From: Pyrenopolyporus hunteri
Taxonomy: Eukaryota; Ascomycota; Sordariomycetes; Xylariales; Hypoxylaceae
DNA length: 64,000 nucleotides
NCBI GenBank assembly: GCA_902806595.1
Contig: CADCXC010000047.1
Span: 62,001-126,000, forward strand
Reading direction: 5' to 3'
Shown here in pieces: positions 35,895 through 46,269 of the stretch (positions are counted from its first letter, which is position 1; every line of letters starts with the position of its first letter). The position numbers and the translations under genes are program-made. The notes under the pieces are model-generated. The model had not been told where the DNA came from and did no database searches. It worked only from the letters and a program-made list of their open reading frames with translations.

Positions 35895-37084
35895 TTATGA
35901 CCATTCCCTGTTCAACCGCACCCTACGCGAGATATCGGTGGGTGGCTTTTTGACCACCATATAGAACATTATCGATGTCGCTACCGCGAGTCCATACCTG
36001 TAGTACGCCGTTAGCCGCAACGAGGGAAGGGTTGAAGGAATAATGCGGGGAGCTATACCATGTAAAGATGTACTGGGCATGGTTATTCCTCAGGTTGACC
36101 TCCGCAGGCCTACCAATGGGAATACCCTTAGCTTCCATGTCTAGGGTCTGAAGCAGATCCGGCTCTAAGAAGTAAGGACAAAGTTAGCTGAAGCATAGCT
36201 CTCGATAGCTTAAAAAAATCCACCATGTCCACATAATACTATTATTCCAACGTACCCATAGTCTGCTCAATCCACACGGGCTGGCTCCCTGTCAGGGCAG
36301 CCATCTGCTTGACGTCGGGAAAGTAGAACTCGTTCTTGTCCGGCCTATTCTCCGGTGTAAACATATTCTTCTTCCAGGGCTCCCGCAGCAGACCCTCAAC
36401 TGTAACCTCGCCCGTGGGCAGCGACTCGGGCCTAGTGCGCTGGTCGCGGAACTTCTTGGCGATCCAGCCGCGGTTCACCAGCACCGTGGAGCCGTCGTCC
36501 GCGCCGTCGCCGCGCTCCAGCGGCGTGACGACCATGTAGCCCTGCTCGCCGTCGCGGATGCGGGGGCCGACGAGCATCTCGCGGTCGTGGCGGTAGCGGC
36601 CGGTGGCGGTGACGCGGCGGAAGTCGAAGTCGTGGATGGCGTCCGGGTCGACGCGCGGCGGCAGCGGCAGCGGCTCCCGCACGATGCGGTCCTCGAACTT
36701 GGCGATCAGCTCCGTCTTCCACCCCAGCCGCTGCACCTGCCACGTCCCCAGCGCGAACGCCGTCACCGGGATCACCGCTAGGATCACCAGCCCCGGCCCG
36801 TGCCGCCGCCCCGTGCGCACCAGCTCCGGCGGGTTGTCCAGGATCGACGTGAAGGCCGGGTCTTCGGCGGGCGGCCGGTGGGCGCGCTGGGCGCTGTGGG
36901 TGAAGGGGCGGCGGAGAGATGGGTGGGATGGTCGGGGGATGCTATGTCGCGAAGTTTGGCCGGCGTGGTAGCTGTGGGTGGTACTGGAGGAGGAAGAGGA
37001 GGAGGATGCGCGGACTCGGGCTTCGAGGGCTCGCTCAACCCGCCGGGCGAGGCATTGGGGGGTTAGCCACCCGTGGGACTTCAT
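35895..37084 (-). CDS. SHY1: SURF1 family cytochrome c oxidase assembly protein (SHY1), mitochondrial
   Basis: SURF1/Shy1 is a two-span inner-membrane protein that helps mature subunit Cox1 of cytochrome c oxidase. Three exons on the minus strand, 36256-37084, 36059-36164, 35895-35997, give 345 aa. The N-terminus is Arg/Ser/His-rich without acidic residues for about 70 residues, consistent with a mitochondrial presequence. Span 1 is GLVILAVIPVTAFALGTWQVQRLGWK (about 97-120). The intermembrane domain carries FRRVTATGRY, GYMVVTPL, VLVNRGWIAKKFRD and NEFYFPDVKQMA. Exon 2 adds DMEAKGIPIGRPAEVNLRNNH, and exon 3 supplies span 2 (YGLAVATSIMFYMVVKKPP) and the conserved end RRVRLNREWS. Skipping the second intron would truncate span 2. 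Convergent with CENP-T, divergent from the UBX gene. Confidence 0.93.
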
Positions 37085-37681
37085 AGCGGAGTGGGTGGTA
37101 TCTCTTCAGTGCTGCTTAATTCGACTTATTCTCCTTCATTATGAAGACCGCGACGAGCGATCGTTTCTGTTCAAAGTTGATGGAGCCCTCCCATTGGTGA
37201 AGGTCTTGAAAGTGACCCAATTGCGAAATAAATGGCCTGCAGGGTTAGCAGGTCTAGTGGGTCCAGCAGCGCGGAGCTCGGGACCGCTGGGACAGGCAAC
37301 AGGGCCCTTGCTGGCGTTTCGGGGAAGAATTGGGTAGGGTGGTAGGTGGTACCTTCTAAGCTTCAGGTAGGTACCTTGGTATTTTATGATATCTGAGAAC
37401 ATTGAACTCATAATTCTGCACATACTTCATATCTAGCACATCCTCACCTTTAACCTTCGGGTAAACCTCGAAATCAGACACGAATATAGCCCTTATTTAC
37501 TTTAAAAGGCCCACCAATTCGATAAACGCTCGCTATACAACAGGTAGTCCAGGCCCAGCTATCATAGCAGGCATGAATCACTTGGGTTAGACACATATTT
37601 CATATTCCACCCGCTCTCTGCCGTGCGGTCCTACACTTTCTTGCGAATTATTCGCCACATTTTACAATCCAAACAGCGACA
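37085..37681. promoter_or_regulatory. Shared divergent promoter region, SHY1 / UBX gene
   Basis: The 597-bp interval between the two start codons carries both promoters. A GGTAGGTGGTACC / GTAGGTACC repeat lies near 37338-37378. No gene or specific factor site can be recognised. Confidence 0.45.
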
Positions 37682-39482
37682 ATGACGGACAGTATATTCT
37701 TCCAAGGTAGCCTCCAGGATGGCATCTCCCTTGCTATCCAACAGTCAAAGATGGTGCTCGCGTTCGTCACAGGTGAGTGGTGTGTTAAAATATATCTAGT
37801 CCTAGGTGAACTCATAGAAGTCTAGATGATGGCGATGAGAGCCGGCTATGGGAATCCGAACTCCTCACAAACGAATCGGTGAGTTGTTACACCCTTACCA
37901 CAGAGGCATGGAAGTTGACTTTAAAAACAGCTGAAAGCGCCCCTCGAGAATCAGGCTGTGGCCTTGAGACTAGTGGCAGGGTCGGAAGAGGCGGGCTTCT
38001 TAGAAGCTCTATTTCCCATACCCAAAAAGCCTACGGTGGTCGTCATTCGGTACGCTTTGTCCCATCCTAGGCTTATATGTTGGCACGTAAAGCACTGTTG
38101 CTTACACATCTCACAGAAATGGTACGCTTCAAGAGTACATTCAAGGTGGTACGGCGAAAGAAGAACTCGTTCGCAGAATTGCAGCGATCCTTGGCTCTAC
38201 GCCAGCGAGTCATAATCAGCAAACGACGACTGCCCCTACAGGGCAAACCCCAAGCGAGCCACCGCCGGCTCCTCAGGTTCCAGAATCGACTGTAGATAAC
38301 AGTTTAGATGATTTATATGACGATTATGACATCCCGGCTAGGCCTTCCGCTGCACCGGCGGGGCCTTCCCAGCAGGAACGGAGTTCTCAGGAACAAAGTT
38401 CGCAGGAAGCAGAGCGCTTAGAAGCTGAGAAGAAAGCCAAGGAAGCTGAGAGGAAAGCTAAGGAGGCTAAGGAAGCTACGGAAGCCAAGGCTAAAGCAGA
38501 ACGAGAAGCCCGAGTAAAGGGGAAACAAAAGGCAACCGGGAGCAACGAGAGCCAGCCCGCCGACGCCAACACTCCTGAACGCACCTACGCGGAGGAAGTC
38601 AGACACAGAAAGATCCAGGCTTCCGAAGAGAGGAAGCGGATTCTAAAGCGCATCGAAGATGATAGGCGGGAGCGTAAGGAGCGTGAGGCCGAGGAGAGAC
38701 AAGCAAGGCTTTTATTGAGCGCATCAAACGATGCCGAGGCATCTAGCAACCAAACGCCGGCGATCCCTCTCGCCCGAAAACAAACAGGTGGCAGTTCGCG
38801 AGGAGGTGATCAGTGTAATCTACAGGTCCGACTGTTTGATGGCTCGACGATCCGCTCGCGGTTCAAGAGCGATGCCACGCTCAACAACGAAGTGCGCAAG
38901 TGGATCGACGAGGAACGCACAGACGGCGACGCGCCGTACACCTTCCGCATCGTGCTTACTCCGCTTCCTAACAAGGCCATTGCTCCCTCTGAGGAATCCC
39001 AGACCCTCCTGTCCCTGGACCTCGCGCCCTCCGCAACTCTCGTTCTTGTCCCCGCCCGCCACGTCTCCGCATACGCGGGTGCAGCTGCGACCGGCGGCTT
39101 CATTTGGCGCGGCTTCTCGTACGTTATGGGCATATTCGGCACCTGGTATGGGTTCCTGGCCGCCATGCTAGGCGGCTTCACCGGCGCACTGACCGGTCGC
39201 GGGGCACGACCGCCACCAGGTGATAATATCCATCTGAGAAACCTGGCGCCCGGCGGGACGGCCTCGCGGATCAGGGGGTTTAGAAACTCGGAGGATGAGC
39301 GTCGAGATCCGCAGTTGTATAATGGGAATTCGGTGAGTTTTTATTTATTCCTTACATTTCTGATACTCTTAGCTCAAAAGAAAGCTCGCCCATGTCCGGC
39401 CATTAGTTCGAGTGCTAACGCTAGATAGTTGAATTTCGAACCCCGAAGAGATGATGACGAGGGGGATAACGAGAATAGGTAG
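37682..39482 (+). CDS. UBX-domain protein of the ER membrane, UBXN4/erasin-like
   Basis: Proteins of this type recruit the Cdc48/p97 ATPase through a UBX domain, for ER-associated degradation. Five exons: 37682-37772, 37826-37878, 37931-38049, 38117-39332, 39429-39482, total 510 aa. The N-terminal thioredoxin-like domain (1-115) starts IFFQGSLQDGISLAIQQSK, with KMVLAFVTDDGDESRLWE, and ends RNGTLQEYIQGG. A linker rich in Gln and Pro is followed by a long charged coiled coil (about 185-300; EAERKAKEAKEA, HRKIQASEERKRILKR). The UBX domain spans about 325-405 (LQVRLFDGSTIRSRF). A hydrophobic segment (about 410-450; GGFIWRGFSYVMGIFGTWYG) is likely the membrane hairpin. The short fifth exon encodes the acidic tail. 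Orthology to UBXN4 is inferred from domain order. Confidence 0.85.
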
Positions 39483-39942
39483 CTTAAAAACTTGCAGGTC
39501 TACATGTAATCGGGTAGTGGTAATATGCGAAAGTGTACCGGGCCTATGGGGTGCTGTAATGTTCTTTATCTGTGGTCCTCACTCTAGAGGACATCAACAA
39601 TGAGATGGCTTTGAATGGACTAGTGCCTTACCCCATCCTTACAAACTGTACCATATGTAGCTCCTAGATTGCAACTTTTCCTCTGTACATTAATTCGACT
39701 GGAGATCCAGAATCTATTTCACCTTCTTCGTTCGGCTGAGCCCTTTCGAGTCTTGGAATATGTCCTCGTAATACTTTGTTGCTTAGCAACTTAGGAGTGA
39801 GAGTAGGAATAGCTGAAGCCTGAACTCAATTACATAGGTATCTTGAGGTTAAGAGCCCCTAACTTGTCAAGTTGAATGTGAATATATCGACAGGTTAGGT
39901 TTCTCGTTCAAGTCTGATGTGCCTAGAAACTTTCGATAAAGG
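39483..39942. other. 3' flank of the UBX gene up to the first inverted-repeat element
   Basis: About 460 bp of ordinary intergenic sequence between the UBX gene and the terminal repeat at 39943. Nothing else supported. Confidence 0.5.
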
Positions 39943-40837
39943 GATATCCACGCCGGACCGTAAGAAGATTTTCCGTCAAACCGCTAATTTAAAGAATTTT
40001 CAGAAATTTAAATTGAAGACTCATTTTAATTACAGGGGTATATTAAAGTTATAAAAAATTATAACGTATATAACCATTAAATTTCCTTATAAATATAAAG
40101 TTTATAACGTTTAATATTGTTATAAATTCGTTATATAAATTTTATACGTTTTATATATTTATTATATTTACGTAATATTATTAAATTATTTAAAAAAAAA
40201 AATTTTTAAATAAAATTAATTATTAATTAAAACGATTATTATATTTAATCGTATAAAATTATTATTATTTAATAAATTATAATTAAATAATATATACGTA
40301 AATAAATAAAATAAATAAAATAAATAAAATAAATAAAATAAATAAAATAAATAAAATAAATAAAATAAATAAAATAAATAAAATAAATAAAATAAATAAA
40401 ATAAATAAAATAAATAAAATAAATAAAATAAATAAAATAAATAAAATAAATAAAATAAATAAAATAAATAAAATAAATAAAATAAATAAAATAAATAAAA
40501 TAAATAAAATAAATAAAATAAATAAAATAAATAAAATAAATAAAATAAATAAAATAAATAAAATAAATAAAATAAATAAAATAAATAAAATAAATAAATT
40601 AAATAAAATAAATAATTAAATAATTAAATAATATTTTAATACGTATTTTTTTTAAAAATCGAATTATATAATCGTAAAATATTTAAATATAATAAAATAC
40701 TTTAAAAGTAAAAAGAAAATAACGTTATAAACTTTATAACTTTAGCGTATCCCTGTAATTAAAGTGGGTCTGACATCTGGAAATTCTTTGAATTGGCGGT
40801 TTGGCGGAAAAATTGCTTATGGTCCGGCGTGGATATC
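39943..40837. mobile_element. MITE-like element 1 with long terminal inverted repeats, AT-rich and RIP-like
   Basis: The ends are inverted repeats of about 110 nt: left arm 39943-40054, right arm 40734-40837. Both arms begin GATATCCACGCCGGACC (read inward), then carry CCG(C/T)CAAACCGC(C/T)AATT, AAAGAATTT, TTTAATTACAGGG and TAAAGTTATAA. The left arm differs from the right mostly by T where the right has C, the direction expected from RIP. The interior is extremely AT-rich, without a reading frame, and includes a 9-mer satellite. A non-autonomous DNA transposon is the best reading; no target-site duplication is clear. The core CCGCCAAACCGCCA is shared with the element at 43138. Confidence 0.75.
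40300..40610. repeat. Homogeneous 9-mer tandem repeat (TAAATAAAA)n, about 34 copies
   Basis: About 310 bp of uninterrupted TAAATAAAA units lie inside element 1. Units are essentially identical until the right end, where AAATAAATTAAATAAAATAAATAATT breaks the register. No C or G occurs within the array. Such uniformity next to heavily mutated flanks implies that the array expanded or was homogenised after the surrounding mutation. Confidence 0.95.
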
Positions 40838-41049
40838 TCATTATACCGTATAAGGCCGCTCGGGTAATTGCAATAAGATGGGATCTTAATCACCCCACCA
40901 ATGTTTTCGAATCCCAGTTGTCATTACTACGGCTAGCCAAAGCCGACGTACCCCACTACAGTTCCCTACCATACAGCGCTGTTCTCTTTGCCCAACGCAC
41001 TATCTCTTCACTATCTACACGTACAAGTAGTACATTTTATTGAGACGAG

Positions 41050-41599
41050 ATGGCAGACGCAGAATTAGAGCAGGTACGATTGATCGTATAGTCATTAGCT
41101 GGTTTAATGAACATAAAAACTAACATCTCAATCCCCAGATCCGCAAAGCGCGCCTCGAGCAGCTCAAGGCGCAAAGCGGCGGGGCAGGCAGCGCAGGCGG
41201 CCAAGGGAACCAGGCCGAACAACGGAAACAGTGAGCGCATCCTCAGTCGACACCGTTCAGTTTCGATCAACCACTTAGGTGCCCCGTAATAAACCAACAA
41301 CTAACAAACCCCCGCGCAGACAAGAAGCCGAAGCCCGCCAGACGATGCTCAACCAGATCCTGCACCCGGAAGCGGCCGACCGGCTGGGCCGCATCCGACT
41401 GGTCAAGGAGGAGCGCGCGACCGACGTCGAGAACCGGCTGATCATGCTGGCCCGCACCGGCCAGCTGCGCCAGAAGGTCACCGAGGCCCAGCTCAAGGAG
41501 CTCCTCAACGCCGTCGCCGACAACAAGGAGGAGGAGAAGATCGTCGTGAGCAGGCGCAAGAACTGGGACGACGAGGACGACGATCTGCTGGATCTGTGA
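41050..41599 (+). CDS. PDCD5/TFAR19-family DNA-binding protein
   Basis: PDCD5-family proteins are small, conserved, helical proteins linked to apoptosis regulation in animals and to nascent-chain or DNA binding in fungi and archaea (SDD2 in yeast). Three exons, 41050-41073, 41139-41230, 41320-41599, encode 131 aa, the typical size. The N-terminus MADAELEQIRKARLEQLKAQ is followed by a Gly/Ala/Gln-rich loop. The core helical bundle carries the hallmark LNQILHPEAADRLGRIRLVK and NRLIMLARTGQLRQKV. The end is acidic, KNWDDEDDDLLDL. The first coding exon is only 24 nt. The gene sits between two inverted-repeat elements together with COQ4, with which it is convergent (318 bp between stops). Confidence 0.93.
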
Positions 41600-41917
41600 T
41601 TTCTCTTTACTTTCTACTTGGGGGTTTAATAGGTTGGTTGTTCACGGGCGGGTTTTGTTGATTGAAGAGGCCTGGGATGGATGACGAAGAGGGGAATGAC
41701 ATACGTGTGGAAGAAAAGGAGAGGGGAGAGAAAACAGCAGGACACGATGAGACGGGATAGCACGACATAGCACGGCATGGCACGGCGTTTTCAGGGGAAA
41801 ATAGGAGTCCTTCCTCTATGTGGTCCTGATACAACTAGTATACAGATTCTCTTCTAATATCACACATACCCACACCTAAATACCCGGTATTCTATCGTTT
41901 GCAAACCAACCCATAAA
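41600..41917. other. Intergenic between convergent PDCD5 and COQ4
   Basis: 318 bp between two stop codons. It includes short imperfect ATAGCACGACATAGCACGGCATGGCACGG repeats near 41757-41785 (units of about 10 bp). Nothing else is supported. Confidence 0.5.
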
Positions 41918-42841
41918 TCAGCTCGCAACGGCCTGAGCAGCAGCTGCCTCCTTAACCCTCTTCCTCTCCGCGCGCTCCCTCTTCCTAATCTCCCTCAGAT
42001 CCGGCGGCCGCTCGATACCCAGCCTCGCCCTCAACTCGTCCACGTCAGTCTCCATCTCCTCCTCCCAATAGACGTTAATCACCTCGTCGCTCCTCAGCCC
42101 GTTCCTCACCGCCCAGGGGGCGTAGATGGTGAAGAAGCGCCTCCGCTCCGCGGGCTTGAGCGTGGCGACGGCCAGCAGCGACAGGCCGGTCATGGGGAGC
42201 AGGGTGTTGGCGAACTCGAAGGCCTTGAGGGCGACCTCGCCCTCGCGCACGATGGGCAGGCCCGTCAGGGCGTGGTAGAAGTCGTGGGACTCGCGGTACC
42301 GCTGCATGACGTACGCGCACTCGGGGTCGTCGATGAACCGCACGGCGTCCCGCGTGTCCGGCGACACGCCCTCGCGGTCCAGCCACGCCGCGTACGTCCC
42401 GCCCACCGTGCTCGGCGGCAGGCCCCGCAGCCGCGGCAGGTCCAGCGACGCCGACGTGATGCGCGGCCGCTCCCGCAGGATCCGCCGCCCCGTCGGCGAT
42501 GAGAGCATCGCCCGGTGCAGCCGCTGGATGAAGTACGGCGACGCCGTGGCCTCGCCCAGCGCCGCGATCATGTCCCCCCGGTACGGGTCTAGGAACGATA
42601 CGATGCCCGATCCGATGGCCAGGGCGGCGCGCTCGATGCCCGTGAGGGGCACGTGGCCGGGGTAGTTGGGCGGCGGCCTGTTGAGGACTGAGAATGGTCT
42701 TTTAGGGCCTCTGTTGCCATCTATGGTAGGTGTTTGGCTGGTTGCCGCTATTGCTTTTGTGAGCGGCGGCAGCCGCATATGGTGTAGGCCGAGGCCGTGT
42801 CTGCTCGATACAGAGCGTAGGCCGGGTGTGAGGCCTTTCAT
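41918..42841 (-). CDS. COQ4: Ubiquinone biosynthesis protein COQ4, mitochondrial
   Basis: Coq4 organises the coenzyme Q biosynthetic complex on the matrix face of the inner mitochondrial membrane and has been linked to decarboxylation of the ring C1. The gene is a single exon of 307 aa. The N-terminal 45 residues are basic and Ser/Thr-rich (MKGLTPGLRSVSSRHGLGLH), fitting a mitochondrial presequence. The family core begins YPGHVPLTGIERAALAIGSG and continues DMIAALGEAT. The zinc-binding motif HDxxHx11E is intact: H186, D187, H190 and E202. After it come FEFANTLLPMTGLSLLAV and the C-terminal segment YAPWAVRNG with VYWEEEMETDVDELRARLGI. The tail is a Lys/Arg/Glu helix, slightly long for the family. 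The gene lies between the two inverted-repeat elements, its start codon 297 bp from element 2. Confidence 0.95.
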   Translation of the reverse strand: MKGLTPGLRSVSSRHGLGLHHMRLPPLTKAIAATSQTPTIDGNRGPKRPFSVLNRPPPNYPGHVPLTGIERAALAIGSGIVSFLDPYRGDMIAALGEATASPYFIQRLHRAMLSSPTGRRILRERPRITSASLDLPRLRGLPPSTVGGTYAAWLDREGVSPDTRDAVRFIDDPECAYVMQRYRESHDFYHALTGLPIVREGEVALKAFEFANTLLPMTGLSLLAVATLKPAERRRFFTIYAPWAVRNGLRSDEVINVYWEEEMETDVDELRARLGIERPPDLREIRKRERAERKRVKEAAAAQAVAS

Positions 42842-43137
42842 CCTGCCGGTTCTGAGAAGGCGAAGGCCCTACGCCTTCCGGGCCTTTAGATTAGGAAGAA
42901 GATAAATAGACTCTTCAATTCTCACATTTGCTCCAGGCAAAGACGTCTTTTTCCAATTTCGTTGATCCTACTGTCTGAGCATCGTATGTTTCGGAGCTCG
43001 AGCTGGGATGAGCTCATAGAGCTTTTGATCCGTGGGGACGTCATTTCACTATATGCATAAATGCATACTTACATAATACACGGCTAGAGTAATACAAACA
43101 TTAAATCTGCTCTACGCTTAGAGGCGGCGGTCATAGG

Positions 43138-43910
43138 CTGGACGAAGTCCTGGAAACCGCCAAACCGCCATTCATTTTTATTCTACCGTATAGTACGCGC
43201 ACAATACGCCGCACTTTATCCCCGGCTATTAAAGCTACTATAGATTTAGGATATTTAGCACATATACCACTATATTACAGCGCTATTTACAGCGTTGTTT
43301 ATAGTGATTAATCACTATATTTATTTTAAATCTTAAGTTACATAAAAAGTACGTATTTACTTATTTTCGTATAAATAAATATATATATATTTAATAAAAA
43401 AACGTTAAAAAAATTAACGTATTATTAAAACGTTTTAATTTTATTAATATTAAATCGTATTTTAATATTTTATTTTTAATTTTAAAAAATTAAATTATTA
43501 TTTTATTTTAAAATTTTAAAAATTTTATAAATTATTATATAAATTATAAATATATTATAATAATTAATTTTTAATATTTTATTTATTATTTAAACGAATA
43601 TAAATTTTATAATTTTAAATTTTTTAATATTTATTATTACGAAATACGTTAATTATTTTAACTTTTTTTTATTTAAATATATTATTATATTTTTATTTAT
43701 ATTTAAATAATTACGTATTTTTTATATAATTTAAAATTTAAAATAAATATAATAATTAATTACTGTAAATAACGTTAACTTTTAAAAGTTATATATATTA
43801 AATACCCTAAATTTATAGTGGTTGAGAATACGGTATGGCGCACTATATGCCAAACTGTTTAATAGAATAAAAATGAATGGCGGTTTGGCGGTTCTATGGA
43901 CTTCGACCAG
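43138..43910. mobile_element. MITE-like element 2 with perfect 31-bp inner inverted repeat, AT-rich and RIP-like
   Basis: A perfect inverted repeat of 31 nt (43155-43185 and 43863-43893) starts AACCGCCAAACCGCCATTC and ends TTTTTATTCTA. Outside it the arms still match as CTGG(A/T)CGAAGTCC, so the element probably runs from 43138 to 43910 (773 bp). Inside it a looser inverted similarity continues (TATAGTRCGC, then TATARATTTAG). The centre (43330-43800) is almost pure A and T, with C and G left nearly only as CpG. There is no reading frame. GGTCA occurs at both outer flanks, but offset by four bases, so a target duplication is doubtful. Shares CCGCCAAACCGCCA with element 1. Confidence 0.75.
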
Positions 43911-44463
43911 GGTCAGTTATCCTACTGTTTTAATAGCAATATCCCAAACACATATCTAGAATCGTGATTCATCGAACGACTACCTCGGTAGATACTGAGT
44001 TTTTACGAGTTGGAGTCGCGGTTTAGGTTATGAGCTAGAACCCCTCAAAAGTGTCTAGTGATTTATCTTCGTGTCCACCGCGGAGAACCCTGCCAGCTAC
44101 TCTCCTTATATGTTCCTATAGGGCCGCTTATATTGTGTTGCATCGCTCAGCGCACCCGATGGATATGTACGGGCTCGGTTGTGGAGAAAGGCGTCCTGGT
44201 TCGGTTCTCTGCAAGTAATGGCCAGTATTTGGAGGACACTGAGGAATCATGACGGAGAAATTTACTCTAGAGGATCGATGCCCATACCGTAAATAAGTGT
44301 CGTTGGGTGTTACATATCGGGGAAGACAACTCGGCGTATACCACGATATATAAAAGGTACCGTGGGACCCAGTGATCTTGGGCAAAGAGGTTCATATAAA
44401 GAAGTCGCTAAAATCGACCATTTTTGAAGTCTTCAGGACTGTCCGGGGAATGATTAACACACA
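43911..44463. other. 5' region of the alpha-galactosidase gene
   Basis: About 550 bp between element 2 and the GH27 start codon. It carries no gene. Its notable feature is a consensus TATA box near 44347. Confidence 0.5.
44347..44357 (+). promoter_or_regulatory. TATA box of the alpha-galactosidase gene
   Basis: TATATAAAAGG lies 107 bp before the start codon at 44464, a normal position for a TATA element with an untranslated leader of about 75 nt. TATA boxes of this quality are typical of regulated, substrate-induced genes. Confidence 0.6.
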
Positions 44464-46269
44464 ATGAAGAATATTATTGCTGTGGTTATCCTACTGGGGG
44501 CTTCGGCGGAAGCCACCCTCTACAAGTCGAAAACACCGCCGATGGGATGGAATAGTTACAATTACTACAACTGCTATCCTAGCGAAGACATCATGAAGAC
44601 CAACGCTCAGGGGCTCGTGGACCTAGGTCTGGCTGATCTAGGCTACACGTACGTCACAACTGATTGCGGCTGGATGTCTAAAGATAGAGATTCCGAGGGC
44701 CGTCTACAATGGAATCTGACCTTATTCCCATCGGGGGGCAAGGCTTTAGGAGACTATATCCACGGTCTAGGTCTAAAGTTTGGTCTCTACTCCGGCGCTG
44801 GCTACTACCAGTGCGGCTCGACTGATCTTCCAGCTTCTCTCGGTATGAATACCAGCACGTCCCTAACCCTGAAGTAAAGTTCTAAGTCAAATATAGGGTT
44901 TGAAGAGATAGACGCGCAGTCGTTTGCCGAGTGGAAAGGAGACTCTCTAAAGTAAGTCTATGGTTCATTAACCTGACGGGTAAGTAAGTTGCTCCTGCTG
45001 ATTGTTACAGATATGATAACTGTTATTCATCATCCAAGGAGGTCATGGCGGATTACTATTCGCCGGCGTCTACATCGCCCGAGCGTCATAAGAAGATGGC
45101 CTCGATCTTAGACGACGTGGATCGAGACATCGCTTATTTCGTATGTCAATGGGGCATTGGCGAGGATCTGGGCGAGTGGGCGCCGCCTATCGGCAATTCC
45201 TATAGGATCAGCAACGACATCGATAACTCATGGAAGGGTATATGGCGCATTACGAATCAGGTCGTGCCGTTTTACAGGTCTACCGCGGTCGGTGCCTATC
45301 CTGACATGGATATGCTCATGTAAGTGCAAGTCTGCGGAGTGCCATATGGATATCCACCCACCGACTAACATAGCATCTAGCATTGGACTCAATGGCTTGT
45401 CTCTTCGAGAAGAGAAATTTCACTTGAGTATGTGGGCGATTAACAAGTCGCCTCTCAACATAGGAGCACCGGCGAATTTGGATCTGACGCCGGCCGCCTC
45501 TCTGGACGTTCTCCGCAACGAGGAGGTCATAGCGATCAACCAAGACTCTCTAGGGAAACAAGCACGGCTCATTCGTCGGTATACAGAAGAAGAATGGGAT
45601 GTCTGGGCCGGTGAGCTGTCTGGATCGAGAAAAGTCCTGGGCATCGCGAACTGGCGGAACGACTCGCAGATTATAGAGTTCGATCTCTCTATTGTAAGTG
45701 TCTCGGAGGCCCGCGCGCGCGATGTCTGGGCGGCGGAAGATATCGGCACTATCTCAGGGGTCCAGAAGCTGGAGTTAGCAGGCCATGAGATGAGGCTACT
45801 GGTCCTGAGCGATATCGTCACATCGACACCCTCGCTAAAGTCAACTGGGTACTACTCGGCAACTGATGCCACGCTCCTTGGGAATGCGACGAAAGTCGTC
45901 TGTGACGAATCCGACTGCGCACCCACCGGGAGTAAGCTGAGCATTGCTAGTCGAGGCGCGGGTGCCGCATTCAACTCAGTACTTGCGAGCTCCGAGGGAA
46001 AGAAGCTGGTAGGTATTGACTTTATCAACTATGAGCTTGCTTTAGAGAGCGCCTGGGATTGGGGCACTAATACTCGCAATATGACGGTTGCGGTCAACGG
46101 CGGCACACCGAAGAGATGGGCGTTCCCTATATCAGGAGGCAACTGGTTTGAGTCAGACAGGATGCTCATTGAAGTCGAGGGGTTTATGGTAGGCGAGAAC
46201 CAAGTCATATTTGCTACCAGCGGGAACTATCCTGCTCCTGACCTTGTTGGATTTGAGGTGTTCGAATAG
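44464..46269 (+). CDS. Secreted alpha-galactosidase, glycoside hydrolase family 27
   Basis: The enzyme removes terminal alpha-1,6-linked galactose from galactomannan or raffinose-type sugars outside the cell. Four exons, 44464-44842, 44897-44951, 45011-45319, 45381-46269, encode 543 aa. A signal peptide (about 1-17, IIAVVILLGASAEA) precedes the catalytic (beta/alpha)8 barrel: TPPMGWNSYNYYNCYPSE, TYVTTDCGWM, FGLYSGAGYYQCG. The nucleophile is Asp147 in LKYDNCY, which spans the second splice junction. The likely acid/base is Asp214 in YRISNDI. DMDMLIIGLNGLSLREEKFH and MWAINKSPLNIGA complete the barrel. A beta-sandwich follows, and the last roughly 140 residues (from TGYYSATDATLLGNATKVV) look like an extra carbohydrate-binding-type domain (CBM35-like). 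Active residues are intact. Family is certain; substrate preference is not. Confidence 0.93.
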
